Of a stretch of DNA of 50,138 nt, positions 18,729-28,442 are shown piece after piece (within the stretch, counting starts at the first letter, position 1; each line of letters begins with the position of its first letter). Source of the DNA: Candidatus Aquidulcis sp. (GTDB lineage Bacteria; Chloroflexota; Limnocylindria; Limnocylindrales; Limnocylindraceae); NCBI GenBank assembly GCA_009919005.1, contig RGCW01000005.1:1-50138 (forward strand), in the 5' to 3' direction. A model generated the notes under the pieces. It was not told the DNA's origin. It saw nothing but the letters and a program-made list of their open reading frames with translations, and did no database searches. The position numbers and the translations under genes are program-made.

Positions 18729-18748
18729 GAACAAGTAAGGATGGACCC

Positions 18749-20314
18749 ATGGCCGAGAAGCTAAAGATCACGTACGCCACGCTGAACGACTCGAACCCTG
18801 CGATTCATACCCTGTATGAGGCTGGCCTCAATGAGGCTCGTGCGCTCATGGGTGGCGCTCACGGCAACTTCATTAACGGCGTCTGGTCCACAGCGAGCGA
18901 CACCTTTGTCAAGAAGTCCCCAATCGATGGCAGTGTTGTCGGCACCTTTAGTAAGGGCGATCGCACCGCCGCAAAAGCGGCAATCGCGGCGGCCAAGGCG
19001 GCGTACCCCGCATGGGCAAAGCGACCGTGGCAAGAGCGCGTGGCGCTGATCCGCGCGGCGGCGGAGCTGATCAGTGCGCGGCAGGGACTCTATTCCGCAC
19101 TTCTCTCTATTGAAGTGGGGAAGAATCGCCTCGAGGCGCTCGGTGACGTTGAAGAGACCGCCGACTTCTTCCGTATCTACGCAAGCGAAGTTGAGCGCAA
19201 CAAGGGCTATGTGCACCCGATGGGGAATCTGGGAGATGCAATGGTTGAGACGACCACGGTGCTCAAGCCGTACGGCGTATGGGCCGTGATCAGCCCATTT
19301 AACTTCCCCTTCGCACTCATGGGTGGTCCGGTTGGTGCGGCCCTTGTCGCTGGCAACACCGTTGTGCTGAAGCCATCGTCCGATGCCCCGCTCTCGGCGG
19401 TGTTGCTGTCGCAAGCGATCAGCGACGCAGGAGTGCCTGCGGGCGTCTTCAATATGGTGATGGGGCCAGGCGAGAGCGTTGGCGCCGAGCTGCAAGAGAA
19501 TCCTGATGTCTCTGGCATCACCTTTACCGGTTCCTCAGAGGTCGGCATGCAGGTTTACCGATCATTCGCCAAGAGCTACCCAAAGCCTGTCATCGTCGAG
19601 ATGGGCGGGAAGAACCCAACGGTAATCTCGAAGAGGGCGGACCTCGAGAAGGCGGCCGAGGGGGTCTTGCGCTCTGCGTTTGGCCTCGGCGGGCAGAAGT
19701 GCTCAGCAAATAGTCGCGTCTACATCGAAGCGTCGGTGCACGACGAGTTTGTGCAGCTGCTGGTGGAGAAGACGAAGGCACTCAAGGTGGGCGACCCAAC
19801 CGTGCGTGGAATCTTCCTTGGGCCGATCATCAACCAGCGCTCTGTCGACACTTTCTTGAAGGCGTGTGAAGAGGCGCGGCGTGACGGCACCATTGCCGTC
19901 GGCGGCGGCCGACTCACGGACGGTGATCTCGCCAAGGGGTTCTATGTCGCTCCGACGGTAGTCACTGGGCTGCCAGCGACGCACCGTCTCTTTAAAGAGG
20001 AGCTCTTCACGCCGTTTGTCGTGGTGGCCAAGGTCGCCTCGTTCGAAGAGGGGATCGCCCTTGCCAACGAAAGTGAGTACGCCCTAACCGCAGGTTGCTA
20101 CACCGAGGATCCGGCGGAAATCCAAACCTTCCTCGACACGATCGATGGCGGGGTCATCTATGTGAATCGTCGAGCTGGCGCAACGACTGGTGCGTGGCCA
20201 ATGGTCCAGCCGTTTGGCGGCTGGAAGAAGTCGGGTACGACGGGCAAGTCAGGTGGCGGACTCTATTACGTGCCGCAGTATCTGCGCGAGCAGAGCCAGA
20301 CGATCGTGCGCTAA
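18749..20314 (+). CDS. Aldehyde dehydrogenase (1-pyrroline-5-carboxylate dehydrogenase-like)
   Basis: VISPFNFPFALMGGPVGAALVAGNTVVLKPS, VEMGGKNP, catalytic FGLGGQKCSANSR, GAWPMVQPFGGWKKSGTTGKSGGGLYYVPQYLREQS. Confidence 0.9.
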   Translation: MAEKLKITYATLNDSNPAIHTLYEAGLNEARALMGGAHGNFINGVWSTASDTFVKKSPIDGSVVGTFSKGDRTAAKAAIAAAKAAYPAWAKRPWQERVALIRAAAELISARQGLYSALLSIEVGKNRLEALGDVEETADFFRIYASEVERNKGYVHPMGNLGDAMVETTTVLKPYGVWAVISPFNFPFALMGGPVGAALVAGNTVVLKPSSDAPLSAVLLSQAISDAGVPAGVFNMVMGPGESVGAELQENPDVSGITFTGSSEVGMQVYRSFAKSYPKPVIVEMGGKNPTVISKRADLEKAAEGVLRSAFGLGGQKCSANSRVYIEASVHDEFVQLLVEKTKALKVGDPTVRGIFLGPIINQRSVDTFLKACEEARRDGTIAVGGGRLTDGDLAKGFYVAPTVVTGLPATHRLFKEELFTPFVVVAKVASFEEGIALANESEYALTAGCYTEDPAEIQTFLDTIDGGVIYVNRRAGATTGAWPMVQPFGGWKKSGTTGKSGGGLYYVPQYLREQSQTIVR

Positions 20315-20369
20315 GCGCGCCACTCCCTCGTATACACTCCGCATAGAATGCATCCAGAGGAGGGGCACC

Positions 20370-21668
20370 ATGACGATCGCTGAGAAGCCTGCAGCCTGGC
20401 CAACGACGCTGCCGCACCTCGTCACGAAGGTGCCCGGGCCAAAAGCGCTCGCGCAGGTTGCCGCTGACCAGGCGGTCGTCTCTGGCAGCTTGCCGCGCGC
20501 CTACCCATTCGCCCCCGTCCGTGGATTTGGCATGGGTGTTGAAGACCAGGATGGGAATGTCTTCCTTGACTTCTGTGCGGGCATCGCCGTGAACTCCACC
20601 GGCCACTGCCACCCTCGCGTGGTTGATGCGATCGTGCAGCAGGCGCAGCGCCTCTTGCATTACAGCGCATCGGATTTCTACGAGCAGCGGTATCAGGAGC
20701 TAGCCTCCGCTCTCGCCGCGTCGGCACCATGGAAGGGCCCGTCAAAGGTGCTGCTCCAAAACTCTGGCACCGAGGCGGTCGAAGCCTCAATGAAGCTGGC
20801 GCGCTACATGAGCGGTCGCCAGTGGATCGTCGGCTTCGTGGGTGGATTCCACGGTCGCACCCTTGGAGCTCTTACCCTCACCAACTCCAAGGCCAAGTAT
20901 CACGCCCACTTTGGCCCCCTGGCTCCAGGTTTCCTGCATGTGCCGTTTGGCAGCGAAGGTCTGGACGAACTTGAAGAGCGCATCATCGCGCGCACCATTC
21001 CTGGTGACGAGATTGCCGCATTTGTCGTGGAGCCGGTGCAGGGTGAGGGTGGCTACATCGTTCCCGACAAGGACTTCTTCCCGCGCCTTAAGGCAATCGC
21101 CGACAAGTACTGCATCGCCATCGTGGTTGACGAGGTCCAATCGGGAGCGGGCCGCACCGGCAAGATGTGGGCGATCGAACACTTCGGCATCGAGCCCGAC
21201 ATCGTTGCCGCCGCAAAGGGCCTCGGATCAGGGATGCCCATCGGTGCCGTGATTGCCAAGGAGCATTGGATGCGTTGGAAGCCGGGCTCACATGGCTCAA
21301 CGTTCGGTGGGAATCCCGTTGCTGCAGCGGCTGCCATTGCCACACTCGACGTGATTCGCGACGAGGGCCTCATGCAGAATGCGGTTGACCGTGGCGCGCA
21401 GGCACTGAAGGGTTTGCGCGCTGGACTAGCGGGCAACAAGCATGTCACCGATATTCGTGGCCTCGGTCTCATGATTGGCGTCGACTTCACCGATAGCGAC
21501 ATCGCTGGGGAGGTTGAGGTGGAGGCGTTTGAGCGCGGACTTTTGGTGTTGACCTGCGGTGATCGCGGCGTACGTATGAGCCCACCACTTGTCGTTAACG
21601 AGTTCGAGATGGCAACCGCCATCCGCATCTTCTGCGAGGCCGCAGCGGCAGTTGCCGCCCGGCACTGA
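20370..21668 (+). CDS. Class III aminotransferase (4-aminobutyrate aminotransferase-like)
   Basis: NSGTEAVEASMKLAR, FHGRTLGALTLT, IVVDEVQSGAGRTGKMWAIEHFGIEPDIVAAAKGLGSGMP, GSHGSTFGGNPV. Start MTIAEKPAAW with GGAGGGG SD. Confidence 0.9.
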   Translation: MTIAEKPAAWPTTLPHLVTKVPGPKALAQVAADQAVVSGSLPRAYPFAPVRGFGMGVEDQDGNVFLDFCAGIAVNSTGHCHPRVVDAIVQQAQRLLHYSASDFYEQRYQELASALAASAPWKGPSKVLLQNSGTEAVEASMKLARYMSGRQWIVGFVGGFHGRTLGALTLTNSKAKYHAHFGPLAPGFLHVPFGSEGLDELEERIIARTIPGDEIAAFVVEPVQGEGGYIVPDKDFFPRLKAIADKYCIAIVVDEVQSGAGRTGKMWAIEHFGIEPDIVAAAKGLGSGMPIGAVIAKEHWMRWKPGSHGSTFGGNPVAAAAAIATLDVIRDEGLMQNAVDRGAQALKGLRAGLAGNKHVTDIRGLGLMIGVDFTDSDIAGEVEVEAFERGLLVLTCGDRGVRMSPPLVVNEFEMATAIRIFCEAAAAVAARH

Positions 21669-21715
21669 GCGGGCGCCCATGCGGGGCCGCAACCGTAGTC
21701 TGCAGGAGTGACGAG

Positions 21716-22648
21716 ATGAGTGGCTCCAAGCTCGTCGATATGCGCACCGCGATCGCAGAGCACGTTCATGACGGCGACACCGTGGCTATTGAAGGGTTCA
21801 CCCACTGCATCTCATTTGCGGCTGGTCACGAGATCATTCGACAGAGGCGCCGCAACCTCACGCTGGCTCGGATGACGCCCGATCTTGTGTATGACCAGAT
21901 GGTCGCTGCAGGCTGCGCCAAGAAGTTGATCTTCAGCTGGCTCGGCAACCCTGGAGTTGGCTCGCTTCATGCGATTCGCCGACGTACCGAGCCAGCGGCA
22001 CTCGCCGCGGGAGAGTCCCTCCTTGAGATTGAGGAGTACAGCCATCACGGTATGGTGGGCCGCTATGTGGCTGGCGCACATCGCCTTCCGTTCTATCCGC
22101 TGCGTAGCTATTCGGAGAGTGACCTCCCGAACGTCAATCCACTGATTCGCACGGTGCAAAGCCCGTTCGGCGCGGAAGAGGTGTACGCCGTGCCGCCACT
22201 CAACCCAGACGTCACCATCATTCACGCGCAGCGTGCCGATACCGACGGTAACGTGCAGATGTGGGGCCTCCTCGGCTGTCAAAAGGAGGCCGCGTTTGCC
22301 GCAAAGCGCGTCATTGCCGTCGTTGAAGAGATCGTTCCTACGAGTGTCATTCGCGCCGATCCAAATCGCACGATCGTTCCTGGGCTGATCGTTCACGCGG
22401 TCGTGCGCGAACCACTCGGGGCACATCCGTCGTATGTGCAAGGGTCGTACGATCGCGATAACGCCTTCTACCGCGAGTGGGACACCATCAGTCGCGACGC
22501 TGCTGCCACCGAGGCCTGGCTGCAAGAGTGGGTCTACGGCGTGCCAGATCGTGCGGCATATGTGGCGAAGTTCGGAGCCGACTATTTCACTCGCCTCACC
22601 CCAACCAGCGCCCCTTCTGGTTCGGTTGACTACGGAGATTATCGATGA
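21716..22648 (+). CDS. CoA-transferase family I subunit A (GctA-like)
   Basis: VDMRTAIAEHVHDGDTVAIEGFTHCISFAAGHEIIRQRRRNLTLARMTPDLVYDQMVAAGCAKK; RADTDGNVQMWG. Confidence 0.85.
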   Translation: MSGSKLVDMRTAIAEHVHDGDTVAIEGFTHCISFAAGHEIIRQRRRNLTLARMTPDLVYDQMVAAGCAKKLIFSWLGNPGVGSLHAIRRRTEPAALAAGESLLEIEEYSHHGMVGRYVAGAHRLPFYPLRSYSESDLPNVNPLIRTVQSPFGAEEVYAVPPLNPDVTIIHAQRADTDGNVQMWGLLGCQKEAAFAAKRVIAVVEEIVPTSVIRADPNRTIVPGLIVHAVVREPLGAHPSYVQGSYDRDNAFYREWDTISRDAAATEAWLQEWVYGVPDRAAYVAKFGADYFTRLTPTSAPSGSVDYGDYR

Positions 22649-23427
22649 GCGACCAGCGCCCCGCGAGCAAGAGTGAACTGATGGTGGTTGCGTCAGCACA
22701 CGCCCTTGCCGGGAGGCGCGTCTGCTTCGTTGGGGTCGGCCTCCCAAACATCGCGGTGAATCTCGCGAAGCGCACCGTCGCGCCAGAGATGGAGTTGGTC
22801 TACGAGGCGGGCGTCTTTGGCGCAAATCCGGCGCGACTTCCGCTCTCTATTGGCGACCCGACGATCGTGACCGGTTCCACCGCCACCGTATCGATGCACG
22901 ACCTCTTTGGCCTCTATCTGCAGGGGGGCCGTATCGATGTGGGCTTCCTCGGCGGCGCGCAGATCGATCGCTTCGGCAATCTGAACACGACGGTCATTGG
23001 CGACTACGCGGCGCCGAAGACGCGCCTCCCAGGGTCCGGCGGGGCGTGCGAGATCGCCATCAATGCCAAGGAGATTCTCGTGATCATGCGCCAGAGCACC
23101 CGCAGCTTTGTAAAAGAGCTCGATTTCCGTACCTCTCCGGGAAACCTTGGCGGTGCTGCGGCTGCGGCGAAGACGCGCGCAGCCCAAGGATGGGGCGGCA
23201 GTGGCCCATCGGGTGTGATCACCGATCTTGGAGTCTACGGATTTGATCACGATGGCGAGATGGCGCTGCGTAGTTTGCATCCGTGCGCGACGCTCGATGA
23301 GGTTCGCGCCTCTATCGGCTGGGAGATCCGTGTCCCCCAAAACGTTCCCCTTACGCCGACGCCAACTGCTGAAGAGTTGCGTTTGATTCGCGAAGAGCTT
23401 GATCCGACCGGTGCGTACGTTTCGTGA
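22645..23427 (+). CDS. CoA-transferase family I subunit B (GctB-like)
   Basis: VGVGLPNIAVNLAKRTVAPEMELVYEAGVFGANP, GGRIDVGFLGGAQIDRFGNLNTTVIGDY; 4-nt ATGA overlap with subunit A. Confidence 0.87.
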   Translation: MSDQRPASKSELMVVASAHALAGRRVCFVGVGLPNIAVNLAKRTVAPEMELVYEAGVFGANPARLPLSIGDPTIVTGSTATVSMHDLFGLYLQGGRIDVGFLGGAQIDRFGNLNTTVIGDYAAPKTRLPGSGGACEIAINAKEILVIMRQSTRSFVKELDFRTSPGNLGGAAAAAKTRAAQGWGGSGPSGVITDLGVYGFDHDGEMALRSLHPCATLDEVRASIGWEIRVPQNVPLTPTPTAEELRLIREELDPTGAYVS

Positions 23428-24758
23428 GTAGCGGAAAGATCTTCAGTCGGGGTGGTTCAACGCTCCCCATCGCCGCATCAGGTGATGGTGCCTACATCAC
23501 CGATGCGTCAGGTCGCCGATACCTTGACGCTGCCGGTGGTGCGATCGTCGTAGGGATTGGACACGGCCGACGCGCGGTCGCTGATGTAGCCGCCGCTCAA
23601 ATGTCAAAGATCTCCTATGCGCACGGCAGCGCCTTCACCGCCGACGCACTCGACGCCTGGGCGAGTGAGATTGGCCCGCTCCTGCCGATGACCGATCCCT
23701 CGCTCTATCCCGTCTCCGGAGGCTCGGAGGCGGCGGAAACCGCGCTCAAGATGGTGCGCGCCTACTGGCTGGCGCAGGGCGAACCAGATCGCACCATTGT
23801 TGTCAGCCGATGGGGGAGCTATCACGGCAACACGCTCGGCGCACTCGACCTCTCCGGCCGCACCGGCCTACGCCGACCGTATGAGCCGTGGCTCGGGCGC
23901 TTTGAGCATGTCTCAGCCGCGTACTCGTACCGCGCAGGTCACGACGGAGCAAATGCCATTGCGAGCGGCGCGGAAGCTGTTGCCGAACTCGACGCGCTGC
24001 TGAACCGCGTTGGCCCAGGGCGTGTCGCCGCCTTCGTCGCCGAGCCGATCGCCGGCGCAACGCTCGCCGCCGCCGTCCCATCCGATGACTATTGGCCGGC
24101 GGTCAGCGCATGGTGTGCGCGCAACAAGGTGCTCCTCGTTGCCGACGAAGTGATGACTGGATTCGGGCGAACGGGAACTTGGTTCGGGTCGAACCACTGG
24201 TCGCTCCAGCCCGACATGCTGCTCGCCGCAAAGGGTGTGACCAGTGGCTACTGGCCGTTCGGCTTCGTTGCCGCAGCGAGCCACGTCGCCGAGCCGATCC
24301 TGGCGAGCGGCTTTGTCCATGGCTTTACCTACAGCCACTCCATCCCTGGGTCCGCCGTTGCACGCTCCGTGTTGAAGATTCTTCGTGACGAAAACCTGAT
24401 CTCAGCATCGGCAACCCAAGGCGCTGCGTTGCGCGCAACTCTTCAGGCAGAGCTTGCCAACGATCCGTGGGTCGGTGATATTCGCGGGCGCGGACTTCTC
24501 CTCGGGATTGAACTCGTGGCCGACCGCGCCACTAAGGCCCCGCACGCGCGCGCTCAGCGCGTCACCGAGCGCATTCTGGCGCATGCCAAGAACGCGAGCG
24601 ATCGAGGACTACTGCTCTATAGCGCGACTGGTCAGGCGAACGGCACGGACGGAGACCAGCTTGTCATTGGTCCGCCGTTTGTCATTGGCGAAGAAGAGAT
24701 CGCGCACATCGCTCGCGAGACGGCCGCGGCGATCCGTGCCGTGCGAGACGAGAGGTAA
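23424..24758 (+). CDS. Class III pyridoxal-phosphate aminotransferase
   Basis: YPVSGGSEAAETALKMVRAYW, YHGNTLGALDLSG, LLVADEVMTGFGRTGTWF, LLAAKGVTSGYWPFG; GTGA overlap with the upstream CoA-transferase. Confidence 0.88.
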   Translation: MSSGKIFSRGGSTLPIAASGDGAYITDASGRRYLDAAGGAIVVGIGHGRRAVADVAAAQMSKISYAHGSAFTADALDAWASEIGPLLPMTDPSLYPVSGGSEAAETALKMVRAYWLAQGEPDRTIVVSRWGSYHGNTLGALDLSGRTGLRRPYEPWLGRFEHVSAAYSYRAGHDGANAIASGAEAVAELDALLNRVGPGRVAAFVAEPIAGATLAAAVPSDDYWPAVSAWCARNKVLLVADEVMTGFGRTGTWFGSNHWSLQPDMLLAAKGVTSGYWPFGFVAAASHVAEPILASGFVHGFTYSHSIPGSAVARSVLKILRDENLISASATQGAALRATLQAELANDPWVGDIRGRGLLLGIELVADRATKAPHARAQRVTERILAHAKNASDRGLLLYSATGQANGTDGDQLVIGPPFVIGEEEIAHIARETAAAIRAVRDER

Positions 24759-24761
24759 GCC

Positions 24762-25196
24762 TTACGCGCTGATCGAGAGCGAGATCTCAACATTCCCCGC
24801 GAGAGCTGCGGAGATTGGGCAGCCACCCTTCGCGGCCTCAGCCAATTCGGAAAACTTCGCTGCATCAAGGCCAGGTACGTCTCCCGTCAAGGTCAGTGCA
24901 GATTTCGTGACGCGCCAACCCGCCTCAACCTTCTCAAAAGTGACGGTCGCGGAAACGTCTAGCCGGTTGGCGGGTGTGCTGTTGCGCGCAAGGCCGCCCG
25001 AGAGAGCCATGGCGAAGCAGGATGCGTGTGCAGCTGCCAGCAACTCTTCCGGCGACGTTGAACCTTGATGTGCCTCGGAGCGACGCGGCCAACTGACGGG
25101 GAGCGCGCCGATGGCGCCGCTCTCAAATGAGGTGATCGTCCCTGAGCCCTCGAGTAGAGAGCCGTTCCAGGTGGCCGTTGCCGTTCGTGTGGTCAT
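24762..25196 (-). CDS. OsmC/Ohr family peroxiredoxin
   Basis: SPEELLAAAHASCFAMALSGGLA and GCPISAAL motifs (peroxidatic and resolving Cys). Confidence 0.9.
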   Translation of the reverse strand: MTTRTATATWNGSLLEGSGTITSFESGAIGALPVSWPRRSEAHQGSTSPEELLAAAHASCFAMALSGGLARNSTPANRLDVSATVTFEKVEAGWRVTKSALTLTGDVPGLDAAKFSELAEAAKGGCPISAALAGNVEISLSISA

Positions 25197-25233
25197 GAGT
25201 GAGCCCCCTTTACTGCTTCACGCTGCCCGCAGC

Positions 25234-25247
25234 ATCCCGAGCGGGAT
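25234..25247. promoter_or_regulatory. Candidate operator ATCCCG-AG-CGGGAT in divergent OsmC/RND intergenic region
   Basis: Perfect 6+6 inverted repeat with 2-nt spacer. Confidence 0.35.
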
Positions 25248-25310
25248 TCCGCGATACTACGCCTGTTGGGCGGTGCCGTCCCACTTCATTCAGCGAACAG
25301 AGGGGGTTCC

Positions 25311-28300
25311 ATGTTTCTCCTGACCAAGCTCGCGGTCGCTCGACGCAGCGTGACCATCTTGATCGCGCTCGCCATCTTCGGCGGGGGCGTGGCGAGCTGG
25401 GGCAGCCTCAAACAGGAGCTGTTGCCCAATATCGACTTCCCGATCGTGACGATCATCGCCCCATACCCTGGAGCGGGCACGGCAGACGTGGCGGATCAGG
25501 TGGCCGCGCCAATCGAGGCGGCGGTCGCCTCAGTGGCTGGTGTGGAGTCCCTCAGATCCGTATCTACCACCGGGCTCGGCTTCGTCTCTGCGCAATTCGC
25601 GTACGGCAGTGACGTCAAGGAAATCCTACGCCAGATTCAATCAGCCATCGATAGCTCACGACTCCCCGCCGGAGTAACGCCCGTAGTTCGCAACTACAAC
25701 ATCAACTCCGCTGCGGTCGTGATCGCCACCCTCACCCCGAAAGGCGACACAACGCTCTCTGAGCTGGCCGCTATGGCGCAAAGCGAACTCATGCCTGCAC
25801 TGCGGGGGACGAGCGGTATCTCGTCCGCTGACCTTTCGGGCGGCAGTGAGACGCAGGCCTACATTCAGCTTGACGGAGCGAAACTTGCCGCCTCGGGCGT
25901 CAGCATGTCGCAGGTCCAAGGACTGATCCAGGCGAACAATCTGACGTACCCAGGAGGACAGCTTCCAGTCGGCAGCACCCTTGTGCCAGTGTCGGCAACC
26001 GGTCGCTTCACCTCCGTCGCCGACCTAGAGAACCTCGTCGTTGGCGGTGGAGTGTCACCAACCGGCCAGCCCTACGCCGTGCTCCTGAAGGATGTTGCGA
26101 CGGTATCGCTCGCCGAGGTGCACACGACCGGCTGGTCGGAGACGAACGGCACGCCTGGTTTGACCATCAGCGTCAGCAAGGCGGCAGACGCCAACACGGT
26201 GACAACAGCCCAAGATGCAATTGCTGCCATTGAGGAGTTCGCCGCCGCGCACCCAGCACAGGTGAAGCACTCCGTGGTCACCGATTCGTCAATCTTCATC
26301 ATTGACTCGATAGAGGCGCTGGTGAAGGAGGGCGGCCTTGGCGCTGCGTTCGCAGTCCTTGTCATCTTCATCTTCCTGCTGAACTTGCGCTCCACCATCG
26401 TTGCTGCCGTGAGCATCCCGTTGAGCGTATTGGCGGCGATCATCCTCATGTCTACGACCGGAATCACGATCAATATCATGACCCTCGGCGGTCTCGCTGT
26501 CGCCGTTGGTCGCGTGGTTGACGACTCCATCGTGGTGCTCGAAAACATTTATCGGCACCGCAGCCAAGGCGAACCCATCGGCGAGGCGGTGCTGAACGGT
26601 ACCCGTGAGGTCTCTTCAGCGATCACAAGTTCGACGATCACGACCATCGCGGTCTTCTTGCCGCTCGGTGTCGTCGGTGGACTGATCAGCCAGTTCTTCC
26701 TACCCTTCGCACTCACCGTCACCTACGCACTTTTGGCCTCGCTCGTCGTTGCCCTCACGGTCATTCCCGTGCTGGCGTACTTCTTGGTTAAGGTAAAGGG
26801 GAGTGCGGCAACGATTCCATACGCCGTTGACACGGATCGTGAAGACGTCTCCTTCTGGGGTCGCCTCTATCTGCCAGTGCTCGGGCTTGCGCTGCGACGA
26901 CGCGCAACAAAGTTCGCCACGCTGCTGATCGCCTTCAGTCTCTTCCTCGGAGCAACGTCACTCGCTGGCTCGATCCCGACCCAATTCTTGAACAGTGGGA
27001 GTGAGAAAGTCCTGACGGTAACGGTGAATCCGCCGCTGGGGACCTCAACGGAACGCGTCCTAACGCGTAGCCGCGCCGCATACGAGATCCTTGATGGCGA
27101 CCCGCAGGTGGAGCTGGTAACCACCTCTATTCCGAGTGCGGATGCAACTGGGGCACAAACGTTAAGCGCAGCGATCACTGGTCGTGCACCAAACGCAGCG
27201 CGGATGACTGTCGTCTTGAGCCCCGACACCGATCTCGCTGACGCCAAGGCCCGATTGGGAGAATCGCTTGCAGGGGTCGGCACCCAAGGCTGGACCGTGA
27301 CCGTTGAAGAGGTTGGCTTCTCCGCGGGGGCTAACGCGATCTCCGTGATCGTTACCGGAGAGTCTGCGGTCGAAGTGGAGGCCGCATCTGACCTGCTGGT
27401 GAAAACGCTCGCCAAGAACAACGACCTTGCGAATGTGAAGAGCGACCTGGTTAAGGCGGGCCGACAAATTGAGATCACCGTGAACCCCTCGGCGGCGGCA
27501 TTGGCTGGCCTAACGACGGCACAGGTAGCTGGCGAAGTACGCAATCTACTTGTCGGCGCCCAGCTTGGGCAGATCACCGTCAACGGCGCAAAGGTCAACC
27601 TTTCACTAAAGATTGACAGCAGTGCCGTGAGCGATGTTCAGCAGCTTGGTGCGTACCTCGTCGGCAGCCCGCGTCAAGTGCCGCTCAGCAGCATCGCCAC
27701 GATCGAGGATATCTCTGTGCCGTCGAGCATTACGCGCATCGACCAAGCCTTAGCCGCCAATGTGACAGGCGAGATCGCCGTTGCGGACACTGGGGCTGTT
27801 AACGCCGCCGTGAAGGTTGCGGTGACTGACCTGCAAGAGGCAGGGAAGTTGGACAAGGTCAACATTCGCTTGGCTGGCGTGACTGAGCAGCAGAATGAGT
27901 CATTCAGCGGCCTCTTCACCGCCATGGCCGTTGCCATCCTGCTCGTCTACCTGACGATGGTCTTGGTCTTCAACTCGCTGGTTGATCCACTGGTGATCAT
28001 GTTCAGCCTGCCGCTCGCCATCATCGGCGCGTTCCCTGCGCTACTACTCACGAATCGGCCGATCGGAATTTCGGCCCTCATCGGATTCTTGATGCTGATC
28101 GGTATCGTGGTCACGAATGCCATCGTGCTGTTGGATCGCGTTGAGCAACTCCGCCACGAAGGTGTGCCAACGAAGGATGCGCTCTTGCGCGCTGGGGCAA
28201 CGCGGGTTCGCCCAATCCTGATGACCGCTGTCGCGACGATCCTGGCGCTCCTACCGCTTGCCATGGGGCCAAGCGAAGGTTCGATCATCGCCGCTGAGCT

Positions 28301-28430
28301 GGGGACCGTCGTCATCGGCGGACTACTCTCGTCGACGCTGCTCACCCTCCTTGTGGTTCCAGTGGTGTACAGCTTGATCGACGGGCTAAAGGTTGGACTC
28401 TCGCGCGGCAGGGGGGCGAAGGCCGCCTAA
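25311..28430 (+). CDS. RND superfamily efflux transporter (AcrB/HAE1-like)
   Basis: About 1040 aa; N-terminus ARRSVTILIALAIFGGGVASWGSLKQELLPNIDFPIVTIIAPYPGA; duplicated 6-TM architecture; VVDDSIVVLENIYRH; GIVVTNAIVLLDRVEQLR. Confidence 0.92.
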   Translation: MFLLTKLAVARRSVTILIALAIFGGGVASWGSLKQELLPNIDFPIVTIIAPYPGAGTADVADQVAAPIEAAVASVAGVESLRSVSTTGLGFVSAQFAYGSDVKEILRQIQSAIDSSRLPAGVTPVVRNYNINSAAVVIATLTPKGDTTLSELAAMAQSELMPALRGTSGISSADLSGGSETQAYIQLDGAKLAASGVSMSQVQGLIQANNLTYPGGQLPVGSTLVPVSATGRFTSVADLENLVVGGGVSPTGQPYAVLLKDVATVSLAEVHTTGWSETNGTPGLTISVSKAADANTVTTAQDAIAAIEEFAAAHPAQVKHSVVTDSSIFIIDSIEALVKEGGLGAAFAVLVIFIFLLNLRSTIVAAVSIPLSVLAAIILMSTTGITINIMTLGGLAVAVGRVVDDSIVVLENIYRHRSQGEPIGEAVLNGTREVSSAITSSTITTIAVFLPLGVVGGLISQFFLPFALTVTYALLASLVVALTVIPVLAYFLVKVKGSAATIPYAVDTDREDVSFWGRLYLPVLGLALRRRATKFATLLIAFSLFLGATSLAGSIPTQFLNSGSEKVLTVTVNPPLGTSTERVLTRSRAAYEILDGDPQVELVTTSIPSADATGAQTLSAAITGRAPNAARMTVVLSPDTDLADAKARLGESLAGVGTQGWTVTVEEVGFSAGANAISVIVTGESAVEVEAASDLLVKTLAKNNDLANVKSDLVKAGRQIEITVNPSAAALAGLTTAQVAGEVRNLLVGAQLGQITVNGAKVNLSLKIDSSAVSDVQQLGAYLVGSPRQVPLSSIATIEDISVPSSITRIDQALAANVTGEIAVADTGAVNAAVKVAVTDLQEAGKLDKVNIRLAGVTEQQNESFSGLFTAMAVAILLVYLTMVLVFNSLVDPLVIMFSLPLAIIGAFPALLLTNRPIGISALIGFLMLIGIVVTNAIVLLDRVEQLRHEGVPTKDALLRAGATRVRPILMTAVATILALLPLAMGPSEGSIIAAELGTVVIGGLLSSTLLTLLVVPVVYSLIDGLKVGLSRGRGAKAA

Positions 28431-28442
28431 CCGAGGCGCCAA

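Noticed and set aside
21812-22825. 337-aa minus-strand ORF
   Set aside because: Antisense to the well-supported CoA-transferase subunit A; no recognisable domain. Typical high-GC shadow ORF.
26867-27598. 243-aa minus-strand ORF
   Set aside because: Antisense to the RND transporter; Ser/Ala/Val-rich shadow ORF.
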